This document shows positions 8,485 to 16,810 of a stretch of DNA of 64,000 nt, piece after piece. Numbering within the stretch: the first letter of the stretch is position 1; the number at the start of each line of letters is the position of its first letter. The notes beneath the pieces were generated by a model. The model was not told the DNA's origin, did not search any database, and saw only the letters and a program-made list of their open reading frames with translations. The translations under genes were made by a program, and so were the position numbers. This DNA comes from Vibrio sp. JC009 (GTDB lineage Bacteria; Pseudomonadota; Gammaproteobacteria; Enterobacterales; Vibrionaceae): NCBI RefSeq assembly GCF_029016485.1, contig NZ_CP092107.1, positions 248,001 through 312,000 on the forward strand, in the 5' to 3' direction.

Positions 8485-9384
8485 GTGCCCGAATTTACAA
8501 AATTTACCGTCAGGTCAATCCTTACACACAACAAGCGCAAAGTGGCAATTACCTGGTTTTTGGTCGCACTGGAAAATGTATTTACAGTGCTATTACCGCT
8601 TTTTATGGGGTTTGCCATCGATGATCTTCTTACCGAAGAGCTAACCCGCCTTTTTGAGTTAGCTGCCCTACTGCTATTGCTAACACTGGTTGCTGTAGCA
8701 AGACGCTTTTATGATACCCGTGCATATGGCTCAATCAGAGTTGATATAGGGGAAGCGGTGGATGCCCAAATGAGCACCCATCCGTCAAATGTCAATAATA
8801 TCTCGGTTCGTAATGCCCGTTTAGATATGTCACGGGAGCTGGTTGATTTCCTTGAAAACGACATTCCACCTTTAATGACTTCTGTGATTCAGTTAATTGC
8901 CTCCGTCATTATTCTTGGTGCATTTCAAATTCAACTGGGATTAAGTGCGGTTGTCGCAGGTATAGCCATGCTGATTATCTACGCGCTTTTTCACGACTAC
9001 TTTATGCGTCTGTACACCTCCCTTAATAACCGCATGGAGCAACAGGTCGCCATATTATCCAAAGTCCCATTTCGTGGCATTCGTCGTCACCTGGAACGTA
9101 TCAGACGCCGGGAGGTTCTGATCTCCGATGCTGAAGCCGTCGTTTATGGGCTGATTTTCCTGGTTCTGTTTGGTTTTGTTATTGTTAACCTATGGCTTTC
9201 AACGCTTATCAATCATCCCACTGCAGGTCAGATCTTTTCCATCGCTACCTATTCGCTGGAATTTGTTGAAGCAGCTGTATTGCTGCCGGTTACTTTACAA
9301 ACCCTGTCTCGCCTCACTGAAATCAGTCGACGCCTGAATGGCAATAACGGTTTGATTCAATTGCAAACGGTGGATAAATCATGA
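8485..9384 (+). CDS. ABC transporter six-TM domain protein without ATPase
   Basis: 299 residues, membrane. It matches the ABC transporter six-transmembrane domain family (ABC_membrane_3 type): about six helices with connecting segments such as IRVDIGEAVDAQMSTHPSNVNNISVRNARLDMSRELVDF, but no nucleotide-binding domain in the protein and none nearby. The frame runs back to 8287, but the GTG at 8485 has an ideal TAGGAG site eight bases upstream and is taken as the start. It overlaps the next gene by four bases (ATGA), so it is co-translated with an RND adaptor and pump. Its role in that pump is unknown. Confidence 0.8.
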   Translation: MPEFTKFTVRSILTHNKRKVAITWFLVALENVFTVLLPLFMGFAIDDLLTEELTRLFELAALLLLLTLVAVARRFYDTRAYGSIRVDIGEAVDAQMSTHPSNVNNISVRNARLDMSRELVDFLENDIPPLMTSVIQLIASVIILGAFQIQLGLSAVVAGIAMLIIYALFHDYFMRLYTSLNNRMEQQVAILSKVPFRGIRRHLERIRRREVLISDAEAVVYGLIFLVLFGFVIVNLWLSTLINHPTAGQIFSIATYSLEFVEAAVLLPVTLQTLSRLTEISRRLNGNNGLIQLQTVDKS

Positions 9385-10526
9385 ATCTGAAAAAACTTTT
9401 TCCGGTTGTTTTAAGTCTTAGCCTGCTTCTTTGTGCCGGTGTATTGGTGATCGCTTTAGAACCAACGCCGGACACTCCTATTCAGAAAGAGGCGGTTAAG
9501 CAACCTGTTACTGTTACCAGAACAGTGCCCCGGGCTTACACTCCGGACATCCGCCTGCTTGGAACCACTTCTGTACGCTGGCCTGTTCAGATTAAGGCTC
9601 CTGCCGGTTCAAAATTAGTATGGCTAAACCCCCAATCAGAACCTGGTACATTATTCAGGAAAGGGGATGTTCTGGCTAAGCTTGATACCACACACCTGAA
9701 ATCACAGCAGGCACAAGCCTACAGTGCAGTGAAACAGGCAGAACTCAACCTTGAACGCGAGCTGCATGAACAGACCGTGGCACTAAAAATGCTGTCACAA
9801 AAAAACAGCTCGGCTTACGCTCGCAGAGAACCACAAATTGCCTCTGCAAAAGCACAGCTTCAACAGGCCAGAGAAACCTATAAAAGTGCAAGTCAGCACA
9901 TGAAAGATGCCATCATTGTTGCCCCTTTCGATGCAGTGGTTCTGGCCCGTACAGTTGGTCCGGGTCAGCAAGTTGAACCTGGTGAGAATATGTTCAAGCT
10001 CGCCTCCAGTACCAGCCTTGATGTTCACATGCCGGTTTCCGAACAAGAGTGGGCAGACATCAATGCTGCGCTTAACTCACCCAGAATTCAGGTAACAGAC
10101 AAACTTGGTAAAAAATACGCTGCATCGGTCCGCTATATTTCCCCGCAGGCAAATAACACAAGCCGTCAGAGACAAATTGTTCTGGCAGTAAATGACCCAT
10201 TCCAGACTTCACCACATCTGCTGCCAAATCAGCAGGTAACGGTAGAAATTGGACTTTCCCCATACAATCAGGTCAGCAGAATTCCGCAAAGTGCCCTTAC
10301 CCGCGATGGTCAGGTCTGGACACTGGATCGCAAAGATAAGCTTTGTCTTGAAAACATCCGACTAATTAAAGAAAACCGGGATCACGCCTACGTCATTTTT
10401 GACCATAACCCGGATCAGCCAAGATTAGTTGTTTCTTATCCGCTGCTTTCAATGATCGCTGGAATTGAGGTCTCCCCTGAACTGAGCACTGACACACTAG
10501 TGAAGAATAAGGAGCATAACCAATGA
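9381..10526 (+). CDS. RND efflux periplasmic adaptor (membrane fusion protein)
   Basis: 381 residues. An N-terminal hydrophobic anchor (residues 7-25) is followed by the lipoyl/barrel-sandwich hybrid halves (IKAPAGSKLVWL and AIIVAPFDAVVLART) around an alpha-helical hairpin, then the beta-barrel and membrane-proximal domains. It should bridge the pump encoded next to an outer-membrane channel. It overlaps its neighbours on both sides by four bases, giving a tight three-gene operon. No TolC-like gene is present, so the channel must be supplied from elsewhere in the genome. Confidence 0.9.
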   Translation: MNLKKLFPVVLSLSLLLCAGVLVIALEPTPDTPIQKEAVKQPVTVTRTVPRAYTPDIRLLGTTSVRWPVQIKAPAGSKLVWLNPQSEPGTLFRKGDVLAKLDTTHLKSQQAQAYSAVKQAELNLERELHEQTVALKMLSQKNSSAYARREPQIASAKAQLQQARETYKSASQHMKDAIIVAPFDAVVLARTVGPGQQVEPGENMFKLASSTSLDVHMPVSEQEWADINAALNSPRIQVTDKLGKKYAASVRYISPQANNTSRQRQIVLAVNDPFQTSPHLLPNQQVTVEIGLSPYNQVSRIPQSALTRDGQVWTLDRKDKLCLENIRLIKENRDHAYVIFDHNPDQPRLVVSYPLLSMIAGIEVSPELSTDTLVKNKEHNQ

Positions 10527-13500
10527 ACTGGCTGACAAAATGGTTTATCGACAATCCTGTTGCCGCCAATCTGCTGATGTTTGCAATCATCGCTAGCGGA
10601 GTTCTGGCTTATGGTCAGTTGCGCGTGGAATCATTTCCGCAAATCGCACCATCCGGTATTGTTATTAATGTCGCCTACCCCGGTGGGACGGCCAGGCAGA
10701 TAGATGAGAGTATTACCCAGAGAATTGAGGAATCGATCAGCGGCATCGGTGGCATCAAGCAAATCACCAGTCAGTCTTCTGCCGGACTTTCAACGGTGCA
10801 TGTAAAGAAAACCAGTGACGCTAAACTGGATAAACTTCTTGATGATATAAGAAATCAGGTAAATGCGATCAGTAGTTTTCCGGCTCAGGCTGAACGCCCT
10901 CAGGTGATAAGAGATGAATTTACTAATCTTGCCGCTTTTGTGGTTATCTCGTCTCCCAGATCAGATGAACAATTACAACCTATCGCCCGACAGGTTGAAC
11001 TGGCACTAAAAAAGCACCCAAAGATCTCCAAAGTATCCAATTGGGGCAGTCGCAGCCCTTTAATAACCATAGAGCCTGACCTTGATAAACTTCGCAATCT
11101 CGGCCTGAGCCTTGAAGATCTTTCCGTTAGAATTGAACAGTCATCACTGGAAGCAAAAACCGGTGAGCTTAAGAGCGATAGAGGGCGCATGATAGTACGT
11201 GCAGATGGTTATGCCGATGATCTGCAAAAACTAAGATCTCTGGAAATTCTTTCAACCCTCTCCGGAACCATTCAATTAGGCGAAATAGCTAAACTGAACA
11301 GGGGATACGAAGAGAGTGGTACCATTGTCCGTAACAACGGCGAAAATGCCATCGCTTTGCTGGTTAGTACCCGCCAGACAGATAACCTGCTACATATCAG
11401 TCAGGCAATCAGGGAAACGCTGAAAGCGGAACAAGGACGTTTACCCTATGATGTATCCCTGTCTACCATGGCCGACATGGCTCCATATATTAAAGATCAG
11501 CTATTTCGCTTAGGAGATAACGCATGGCAGGGGTTGCTGATTGTGCTTGTTCTCCTGGGTCTGTTCCTTGAGCTAAAACTGGCTTTCTGGGTAGCAGCCG
11601 GAATCCCCATTGCACTTTGCGGCACACTGGGTGCGATGAAAATAATGAACTACAGCATCAACGATATCACCCTGTTCGGTTTTATTCTGGTATTGGGTAT
11701 TTTGGTTGATGATGCCGTTGTAGTGGGTGAGTCTATTTATTCAGAGCGAAATAAAACCGGTGACTCAAAACTGGCAGCCTGGAAAGGTGTTCACTCCGTT
11801 TCTGTCGCTACTGTTTTCGGTGTGCTGACAACAATCGCAGCATTCTCGCCTATGCTCTGGATCAATAATGATTTTGCTAAGATACTCGCCGGCTTCTCGG
11901 CGGTGGTTATTTTTGCGCTGTTTTTCTCTCTGGTTGAAAGTAAGTTTATCCTGCCGTCCCATCTGGCTGAAATGAAATCAGAAAAAGGAAAAGCAGGAGT
12001 AATTGCGCGTATTCAGTCATTGGCACAACGGGGGCTGGACAAAGCAAATAATCAATTTTACCGTCCGTTACTTGAACATTCACTGGCAAACAAGTTTGCT
12101 TCACTACTCGGATTTAGTGCCTTTATCATTCTGGCTTATGGCATGTGGTCAACAGGTGCAATTCGAAGTGCGATTTTTCCCGAAATTCCAGGACGTTACG
12201 TAACAGCGAAAGTATCATTAGAAGATGGCGCACCACTGCCTCTGCAGGCTAAAGCGTTAACCAGACTGGAAAGCGCAGCTCTGCATCTGAATAAAGCACT
12301 GCAACAGGATTATCAACTAAAAGACCGTCCATTAGTGAACCTGCTTGGCTGGTCAGACGGATACGGTGATATTGAAGTGACAGCCGAACTCAGGAGTGAG
12401 GCACTATCAAACCTGCCGGGCAACCAGTTGACCAAAGAGTGGCGCAGGCTGACCGGGACAATTGAGGGAGCCTACTCAGTGAAATTCTCTGCGGCAGACA
12501 CCCCAGCCGGAGGGACTTTTGTTTCCGTTTCTGCATCCGATCGCAAACTGGCCATACAGGCTGCAAAAGAGCTGGAGCGTCAGTTAGCACAACAGCCGGG
12601 CGTTGCTGATATCTATGATGACGGCAAAGGCGGACAGGAGCAAATTCGGATCACGCTGAATGCCTATGGCCGTCAACTGGGGCTAACGCAGGACAAAATT
12701 GCACACCTTGCCGGAGAGGCATTTGGTCATAAAGAAATTCACCGCTTGCTGGATCAGGGCATGGAAACAAAAGTGATTGTCCGTTACCCGAAAAGTGAAC
12801 GTATGACGCAGGCTCAGCTTATAAACACTCCGGTTATGCTGACAAATGGTCAGACGGTTCCTCTGGGTGAGGTTGCGACATTAAGAACTGAGCGGGAGCC
12901 TGAGGTTTTATACCGCAGGAACCGTGAGCAGGTAGTCAATGTATACTGGAACCAGGACAGAAGCGTTCAGTCTCCGGAGAAGACCCTGCAAAAAATCAAA
13001 CCGGCTATCGAATCGATACAGAGACGTTTCCCTGGAGTGACCATCAAAGCTGCAGGCGAATTTGAAGAGATGGGGGAAGTACAGCAAGGGTTTAAATCCG
13101 CAATGATCCTTACCATTTTACTGGTGTACATTCTTCTGGCTGTACCCCTGAAATCCTACTGGCAGCCACTTATAATTATGGCGGTTATACCTTTCGGCTT
13201 TGCCGGTGCTATCTTTGGTCACTACCTGATGGATTTACCTATCAGTATTCTGTCTATGTTCGGCATGATGGCAATGACCGGCATAGTGGTTAATGACTCA
13301 TTGGTGTTGATGACACGCTTTAACTCACAATACCGGTCAAGTATTCCGCTAAATCAGGCTTTAGTTACAGCTGGCACCAGCCGGATGCGGGCGATTTTTC
13401 TTACCACGGTAACAACGGTTTGCGGGCTCCTGCCGCTGCTGAGTGAGAATGCGGAGCAAGCACAATATCTGAAACCTGCTGCTGTTTCTCTGGTATTTGG

Positions 13501-13609
13501 TGAGTTGTTTGCCACTGCTGTTACGCTGATCCTTGTTCCGGTTCTTCTGGGCTGCACTCACAGTCCAAAAATCAGCACAAGGTATGTCACTGCGTCAGTT
13601 AAAACCTGA
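10523..13609 (+). CDS. RND family efflux permease
   Basis: 1028 residues, the usual length for an AcrB-like HAE1/HME pump. Two repeats of one plus five transmembrane helices enclose two large periplasmic loops. The proton-relay aspartate pair is visible in GILVDDAVVVGES near residue 392, and the N-terminus begins with the typical FIDNPVAANLLM. It should extrude an unidentified compound using the proton gradient. Translationally coupled to the adaptor upstream. Its 3' end overlaps by 11 bases the end of the sensor kinase gene on the other strand. The facing two-component system is a candidate regulator of the operon. Confidence 0.92.
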   Translation: MNWLTKWFIDNPVAANLLMFAIIASGVLAYGQLRVESFPQIAPSGIVINVAYPGGTARQIDESITQRIEESISGIGGIKQITSQSSAGLSTVHVKKTSDAKLDKLLDDIRNQVNAISSFPAQAERPQVIRDEFTNLAAFVVISSPRSDEQLQPIARQVELALKKHPKISKVSNWGSRSPLITIEPDLDKLRNLGLSLEDLSVRIEQSSLEAKTGELKSDRGRMIVRADGYADDLQKLRSLEILSTLSGTIQLGEIAKLNRGYEESGTIVRNNGENAIALLVSTRQTDNLLHISQAIRETLKAEQGRLPYDVSLSTMADMAPYIKDQLFRLGDNAWQGLLIVLVLLGLFLELKLAFWVAAGIPIALCGTLGAMKIMNYSINDITLFGFILVLGILVDDAVVVGESIYSERNKTGDSKLAAWKGVHSVSVATVFGVLTTIAAFSPMLWINNDFAKILAGFSAVVIFALFFSLVESKFILPSHLAEMKSEKGKAGVIARIQSLAQRGLDKANNQFYRPLLEHSLANKFASLLGFSAFIILAYGMWSTGAIRSAIFPEIPGRYVTAKVSLEDGAPLPLQAKALTRLESAALHLNKALQQDYQLKDRPLVNLLGWSDGYGDIEVTAELRSEALSNLPGNQLTKEWRRLTGTIEGAYSVKFSAADTPAGGTFVSVSASDRKLAIQAAKELERQLAQQPGVADIYDDGKGGQEQIRITLNAYGRQLGLTQDKIAHLAGEAFGHKEIHRLLDQGMETKVIVRYPKSERMTQAQLINTPVMLTNGQTVPLGEVATLRTEREPEVLYRRNREQVVNVYWNQDRSVQSPEKTLQKIKPAIESIQRRFPGVTIKAAGEFEEMGEVQQGFKSAMILTILLVYILLAVPLKSYWQPLIIMAVIPFGFAGAIFGHYLMDLPISILSMFGMMAMTGIVVNDSLVLMTRFNSQYRSSIPLNQALVTAGTSRMRAIFLTTVTTVCGLLPLLSENAEQAQYLKPAAVSLVFGELFATAVTLILVPVLLGCTHSPKISTRYVTASVKT

Positions 13610-14876
13610 CGCTAACCATAAAGCGGTCTTTTTCCTGAACAGGTTTAAATTGCCACCCTTGTTTATGGCATATTTTTTCTACCAGAAACAAGCCTACACC
13701 AAAACTGGTGTTATAAACATCACTACCCTGTTTATCATTTGTCACTGAAAACGGATTTTCAATAACAACACCAGTTTCATCAAGGCGGACAGAAATCCTG
13801 CCGCCGTCAGTATGCTGGATTGCATTTCTGATAAGGTTCATAAACACGATGCGAACCAGAATCTCAACCTGATCGCTAAGAGTTCCACGGCCTTCTATCG
13901 CTATATCAAGCTCTTTGTTCTTAATCAGATAGCTATGTTCTTCTATAATACCTTCCACGAGATCGTGAAGTGGAATATCTTTGGTAGCAAGGTCCTCACT
14001 CTTTTCTCTGGAAAGCCAAAGTAAAGTAGTCATCAGCCCCTGAATACCGGTTACAGAACGGTTGATACGGCTTATTGCCCGCTGACTGCTACCAGGCAGA
14101 TCGCCCTTCACCCGCTCAAGCATCTCTGAGCTGGCAGAAATAACCGCGATAGGCGTTCTCATTTCATGGCTTGCCGCCCGAAGAAAAAACTCCTCTCTTT
14201 CGATAACTTCCCGCTGCTTTTCTATACTGGAAACCAGTTGTTGTGAAAGCAAATTGATTTCGCTATAGCGAAGGTTTTCAATCTGCGATGTATCTTTAAG
14301 ATCAAGTGACTCAGCCCAATTCGCCAGACTCAAAACTGGTTTGGTAAGCCGGTGAATTAACAGACGGATAATCAGAAATACCAACAACATTAATATGCCG
14401 CCGACTATGGTATTAAATGTATTTATAGACTCTGGGGGATCGGCTTCCAGCAGCGCGTAGTAAAGATCCTCATCATACTCAGAGACAAGAAAAAGCGTGA
14501 TATCACTCCCTTTAAGCATGTGATAAGAGGCAAACAGATACTGTGCCGCTTTGTCTGGAGTCGCCAAAAGATAGCTATCGTATATCACATCTTCTTCAAA
14601 GCGTTCCCAATCAAAATTATCCCGAATATAAGCAGGAAGGCTGTCGTAGTCAGTAAACACCTGAAAGGTGCTGCTATCCGCACGACGGGGAACTTCACCT
14701 GTAGCTAAAAACTCCTGTTCGACAAGGCTTACTTCATACATAAATGCATATTTTGCGGACTCGTTAAGGCCAACATTATAGCTCTGGTTGATCATCAGGC
14801 TGTAGATAGCAATCAGACTGATAGCAAGGCCGAAAAGATAGAGATAGATATCCCGTTTAATGCTAATCCCTTTCAT
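13599..14876 (-). CDS. Sensor histidine kinase
   Basis: 425 residues. Two transmembrane helices (about residues 10-29 and 158-178) bracket a periplasmic sensor domain of about 130 residues. A HAMP-like linker follows, then a HisKA dimerisation domain with the phospho-acceptor in AASHEMRTPIAV near residue 236, and an HATPase domain with an N box (MNLIRNAIQHTD). The glycine boxes are weak but a SFGVGLFLVEKICHKQGW segment matches. The gene starts two bases from the stop of the response regulator, so they form an operon. The end overlaps the RND pump tail-to-tail, suggesting, but not proving, that the pump is a target. Confidence 0.88.
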   Translation of the reverse strand: MKGISIKRDIYLYLFGLAISLIAIYSLMINQSYNVGLNESAKYAFMYEVSLVEQEFLATGEVPRRADSSTFQVFTDYDSLPAYIRDNFDWERFEEDVIYDSYLLATPDKAAQYLFASYHMLKGSDITLFLVSEYDEDLYYALLEADPPESINTFNTIVGGILMLLVFLIIRLLIHRLTKPVLSLANWAESLDLKDTSQIENLRYSEINLLSQQLVSSIEKQREVIEREEFFLRAASHEMRTPIAVISASSEMLERVKGDLPGSSQRAISRINRSVTGIQGLMTTLLWLSREKSEDLATKDIPLHDLVEGIIEEHSYLIKNKELDIAIEGRGTLSDQVEILVRIVFMNLIRNAIQHTDGGRISVRLDETGVVIENPFSVTNDKQGSDVYNTSFGVGLFLVEKICHKQGWQFKPVQEKDRFMVSVRF

Positions 14877-14877
14877 A

Positions 14878-15549
14878 TTACGGCTCTCGAACCACTATTC
14901 CGACGCCATGTACGGTATGAATTAACTTTGTATCAAAGGGCTTATCCACCGCCTGCCGCAACTTAAACAGATGCACCTTAAGGCTGTCAGGACTCGGTAA
15001 ACTGTCGCCCCAGACCACCTCTTCAAGCGTTGACTTTGAAACCACATTCGGGCTGTGTTGCATCAGACAAGCGAGCATTTTCCAGCATACAGGAGGCATG
15101 GATATCATTTTCCCTGCCCGCGTTACCTCATGTTTATCCAGATCTATCACCAAATCGGCAACCGACAGTTGCTGCACCGTTCCCAGAGTGCGGCGAACCA
15201 GCGCCTGCATACGAACCTTCAGCTCTTCCATGGCAAAAGGTTTCACCAGATAGTCGTCCGATCCTACCGAAAAGCCTTTCAGTTTATCATCCAGTGAATC
15301 CCGGGCAGTTAACATCAGAATGGGTGTGCTGATGCCTTTTTGACGAAGAGTCTGACAAACATCAAGGCCGTCCATCTTTGGCATATTGATATCGGTCAGG
15401 ATAATGTCGTACTGGTTTTCCAGCGCCAGTGTCAGCCCAGATTCACCATTGTACGCAAAATCAAATTCAATATTATCCAGCTCCATATAATCGCTGATGG
15501 CTTCAGCAAGGTCGCGATCGTCTTCAATAATCAGTGCGTTGATTTTCAT
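14878..15549 (-). CDS. OmpR/PhoB-family response regulator
   Basis: 223 residues. Receiver domain with the acidic pocket (EDD at 9-11), phospho-acceptor aspartate D53 in ILTDINMPKMDG, and lysine in YLVKPFAMEEL; then a winged-helix DNA-binding domain of the Trans_reg_C type (KVHLFKLRQAVDKPFDTKLIHTVHGVGIVV). It is the cognate regulator of the downstream kinase and first gene of the operon. Which genes it controls cannot be read from the sequence; the convergent RND operon is the nearest candidate. Confidence 0.9.
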   Translation of the reverse strand: MKINALIIEDDRDLAEAISDYMELDNIEFDFAYNGESGLTLALENQYDIILTDINMPKMDGLDVCQTLRQKGISTPILMLTARDSLDDKLKGFSVGSDDYLVKPFAMEELKVRMQALVRRTLGTVQQLSVADLVIDLDKHEVTRAGKMISMPPVCWKMLACLMQHSPNVVSKSTLEEVVWGDSLPSPDSLKVHLFKLRQAVDKPFDTKLIHTVHGVGIVVREP

Positions 15550-15602
15550 TTGTATTCCGGGAAATTACGTTTCTTTTACAAAGATAAGAGTAACTGATCT
15601 TA

Positions 15603-15634
15603 AAAAAAACCACCGTAGTTCGGTGGTTTTTTTA
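15603..15634 (-). terminator. Rho-independent terminator
   Basis: ACCACCG/CGGTGGT hairpin with A runs on one side and T runs on the other, about 10 bp after the stop of the small membrane protein gene on the minus strand. It is symmetrical enough to work in both directions. Confidence 0.8.
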
Positions 15635-15643
15635 ATTAACAGG

Positions 15644-15919
15644 CTATTTAATAAGCGCTAAAAGCATTTCATCCATAAAAAAATAAGTTATTCCGGTGAC
15701 TCCCCATATGCCAACAACTATCCAGTACAACACTGGATTTTCATCACGCTCGATCCTTTCGACAAAATAGGCTTCCCTATTCCGGATATTCTGAACGGCC
15801 CAAAACAGACAGAAAATACCCCAGACAAACATTAAATTAAACTTAAAAGCGATGATTGCTAATACTAGTGCGAGGATGGTCTTCCATCTTTCCCGGATGA
15901 CTTGCATCATGTTGCTCAT
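15644..15919 (-). CDS. Small inner-membrane protein, unknown
   Basis: 91 residues if the ATG at 15919 is used; a TTG two codons upstream has a better-spaced GGAG site and is an alternative. Hydrophobic stretches at about residues 14-40 (ILALVLAIIAFKFNLMFVWG) and 62-82 suggest two or three membrane helices. I do not recognise a named family. It stands alone, with its own terminator, between the two-component system and the anaerobic ribonucleotide reductase region. Confidence 0.65.
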   Translation of the reverse strand: MSNMMQVIRERWKTILALVLAIIAFKFNLMFVWGIFCLFWAVQNIRNREAYFVERIERDENPVLYWIVVGIWGVTGITYFFMDEMLLALIK

Positions 15920-16063
15920 ATACAAAACGACTCCAATAAAATACTGAACTCACGGCCAGGGTCGTGAGCTATTACTTCATTTAAAATGATAGAAGAAGCT
16001 TACTTTTTACACCAATTAAATGATTGAAAATACCTAAGATTGGACAGCAATATATCCTGAGCC

Positions 16064-16216
16064 TTAAGAGCGCCAACTGTTACCTACAAGCAATGATATG
16101 CCTATCGAAATTGCCAGCGCGATAAGAATATTTGCAACGCTAATTCCCCAGATCACTACGCAAACCGCAACAGTAACCAGTGACCAAAGTAATGTTTCTA
16201 AAATCCAGGTACCCAT
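16064..16216 (-). CDS. 50-residue hydrophobic membrane protein, unknown
   Basis: Starts at an ATG with an AAGAGGT ribosome site five bases upstream; the frame extends 18 codons further, but without a ribosome site. Two predicted helices (ILETLLWSLVTVAVCVVIWG and ANILIALAISIGISLLVG), joined by a short turn, cover most of the protein. Sits downstream of nrdG but separated from it by a strong terminator, so it has its own promoter. Function unknown. Confidence 0.6.
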   Translation of the reverse strand: MGTWILETLLWSLVTVAVCVVIWGISVANILIALAISIGISLLVGNSWRS

Positions 16217-16293
16217 GTTTGACCTCTTATTCAACGTATAAATAGAGAATAGCAATCCGTTGGTTAACATTTCGTTAAGTCAGACAAACAAAA

Positions 16294-16322
16294 AAAGCCG
16301 ACTCCATAATAAAGTCGGCTTT
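16294..16322 (-). terminator. Terminator of nrdDG
   Basis: AAAGCCGACT/AGTCGGCTTT stem with a 9-nt loop, followed on the minus strand by seven T, starting 17 bp after the nrdG stop. Confidence 0.85.
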
Positions 16323-16338
16323 CTAATAGTTCTAAACT

Positions 16339-16806
16339 CTAAATCTTAAACTGATGAATAATCTGATTGGAGCTTCCACGCCACTTCAGGCTTGGGTCGG
16401 CATTTTCCTGTTCAAACTTTCCATCAACCAGCGCATCGATAAGATCGACTACTTGCTTCTGTTCCGGAGTCAATTCCGACAGCAGATAACCGGTCCAGGC
16501 CCAGATATCTTTACCCGGACACTCACTTCGAACCCTTTTTACCAGTTTCAGAATGGCTTCAAGGTTTGCAGGATGAAGCGGATCGCCACCGGATAGAGAC
16601 AAGCCTCTGCGCTTTATACGGGTATCATTCAGATCATTAATGATCTGATCTTCCATCTCCGGAGTAAAAGGAACTCCAGAGTCTGGCGACCAGGTAGCCT
16701 GATTATAACATCCCCGACACTGATGCTCACAGCCGGACACAAACAGAACGCAACGTGTGCCCGGACCATTAACAACATCAATAGGATAATACTGACTATA
16801 ATTCAT
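16339..16806 (-). CDS. nrdG: Anaerobic ribonucleotide reductase activating protein
   Basis: 155-residue radical SAM activase. The cluster motif C-x3-C-x2-C is at C26, C30 and C33 (SGCEHQCRGCYNQATW), and the SAM-binding LSGGDPLHP follows. It installs the glycyl radical on NrdD. Length and motif positions match the enterobacterial protein. It starts four bases after the nrdD stop, so the pair is one operon, and a terminator follows. Confidence 0.96.
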   Translation of the reverse strand: MNYSQYYPIDVVNGPGTRCVLFVSGCEHQCRGCYNQATWSPDSGVPFTPEMEDQIINDLNDTRIKRRGLSLSGGDPLHPANLEAILKLVKRVRSECPGKDIWAWTGYLLSELTPEQKQVVDLIDALVDGKFEQENADPSLKWRGSSNQIIHQFKI

Positions 16807-16810
16807 GATG

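Noticed and set aside
8247..8618. 123-codon frame on the minus strand
   Set aside because: Overlaps the ABC-domain gene and its leader; the protein has no coherent features. The terminator there fits an RNA better.
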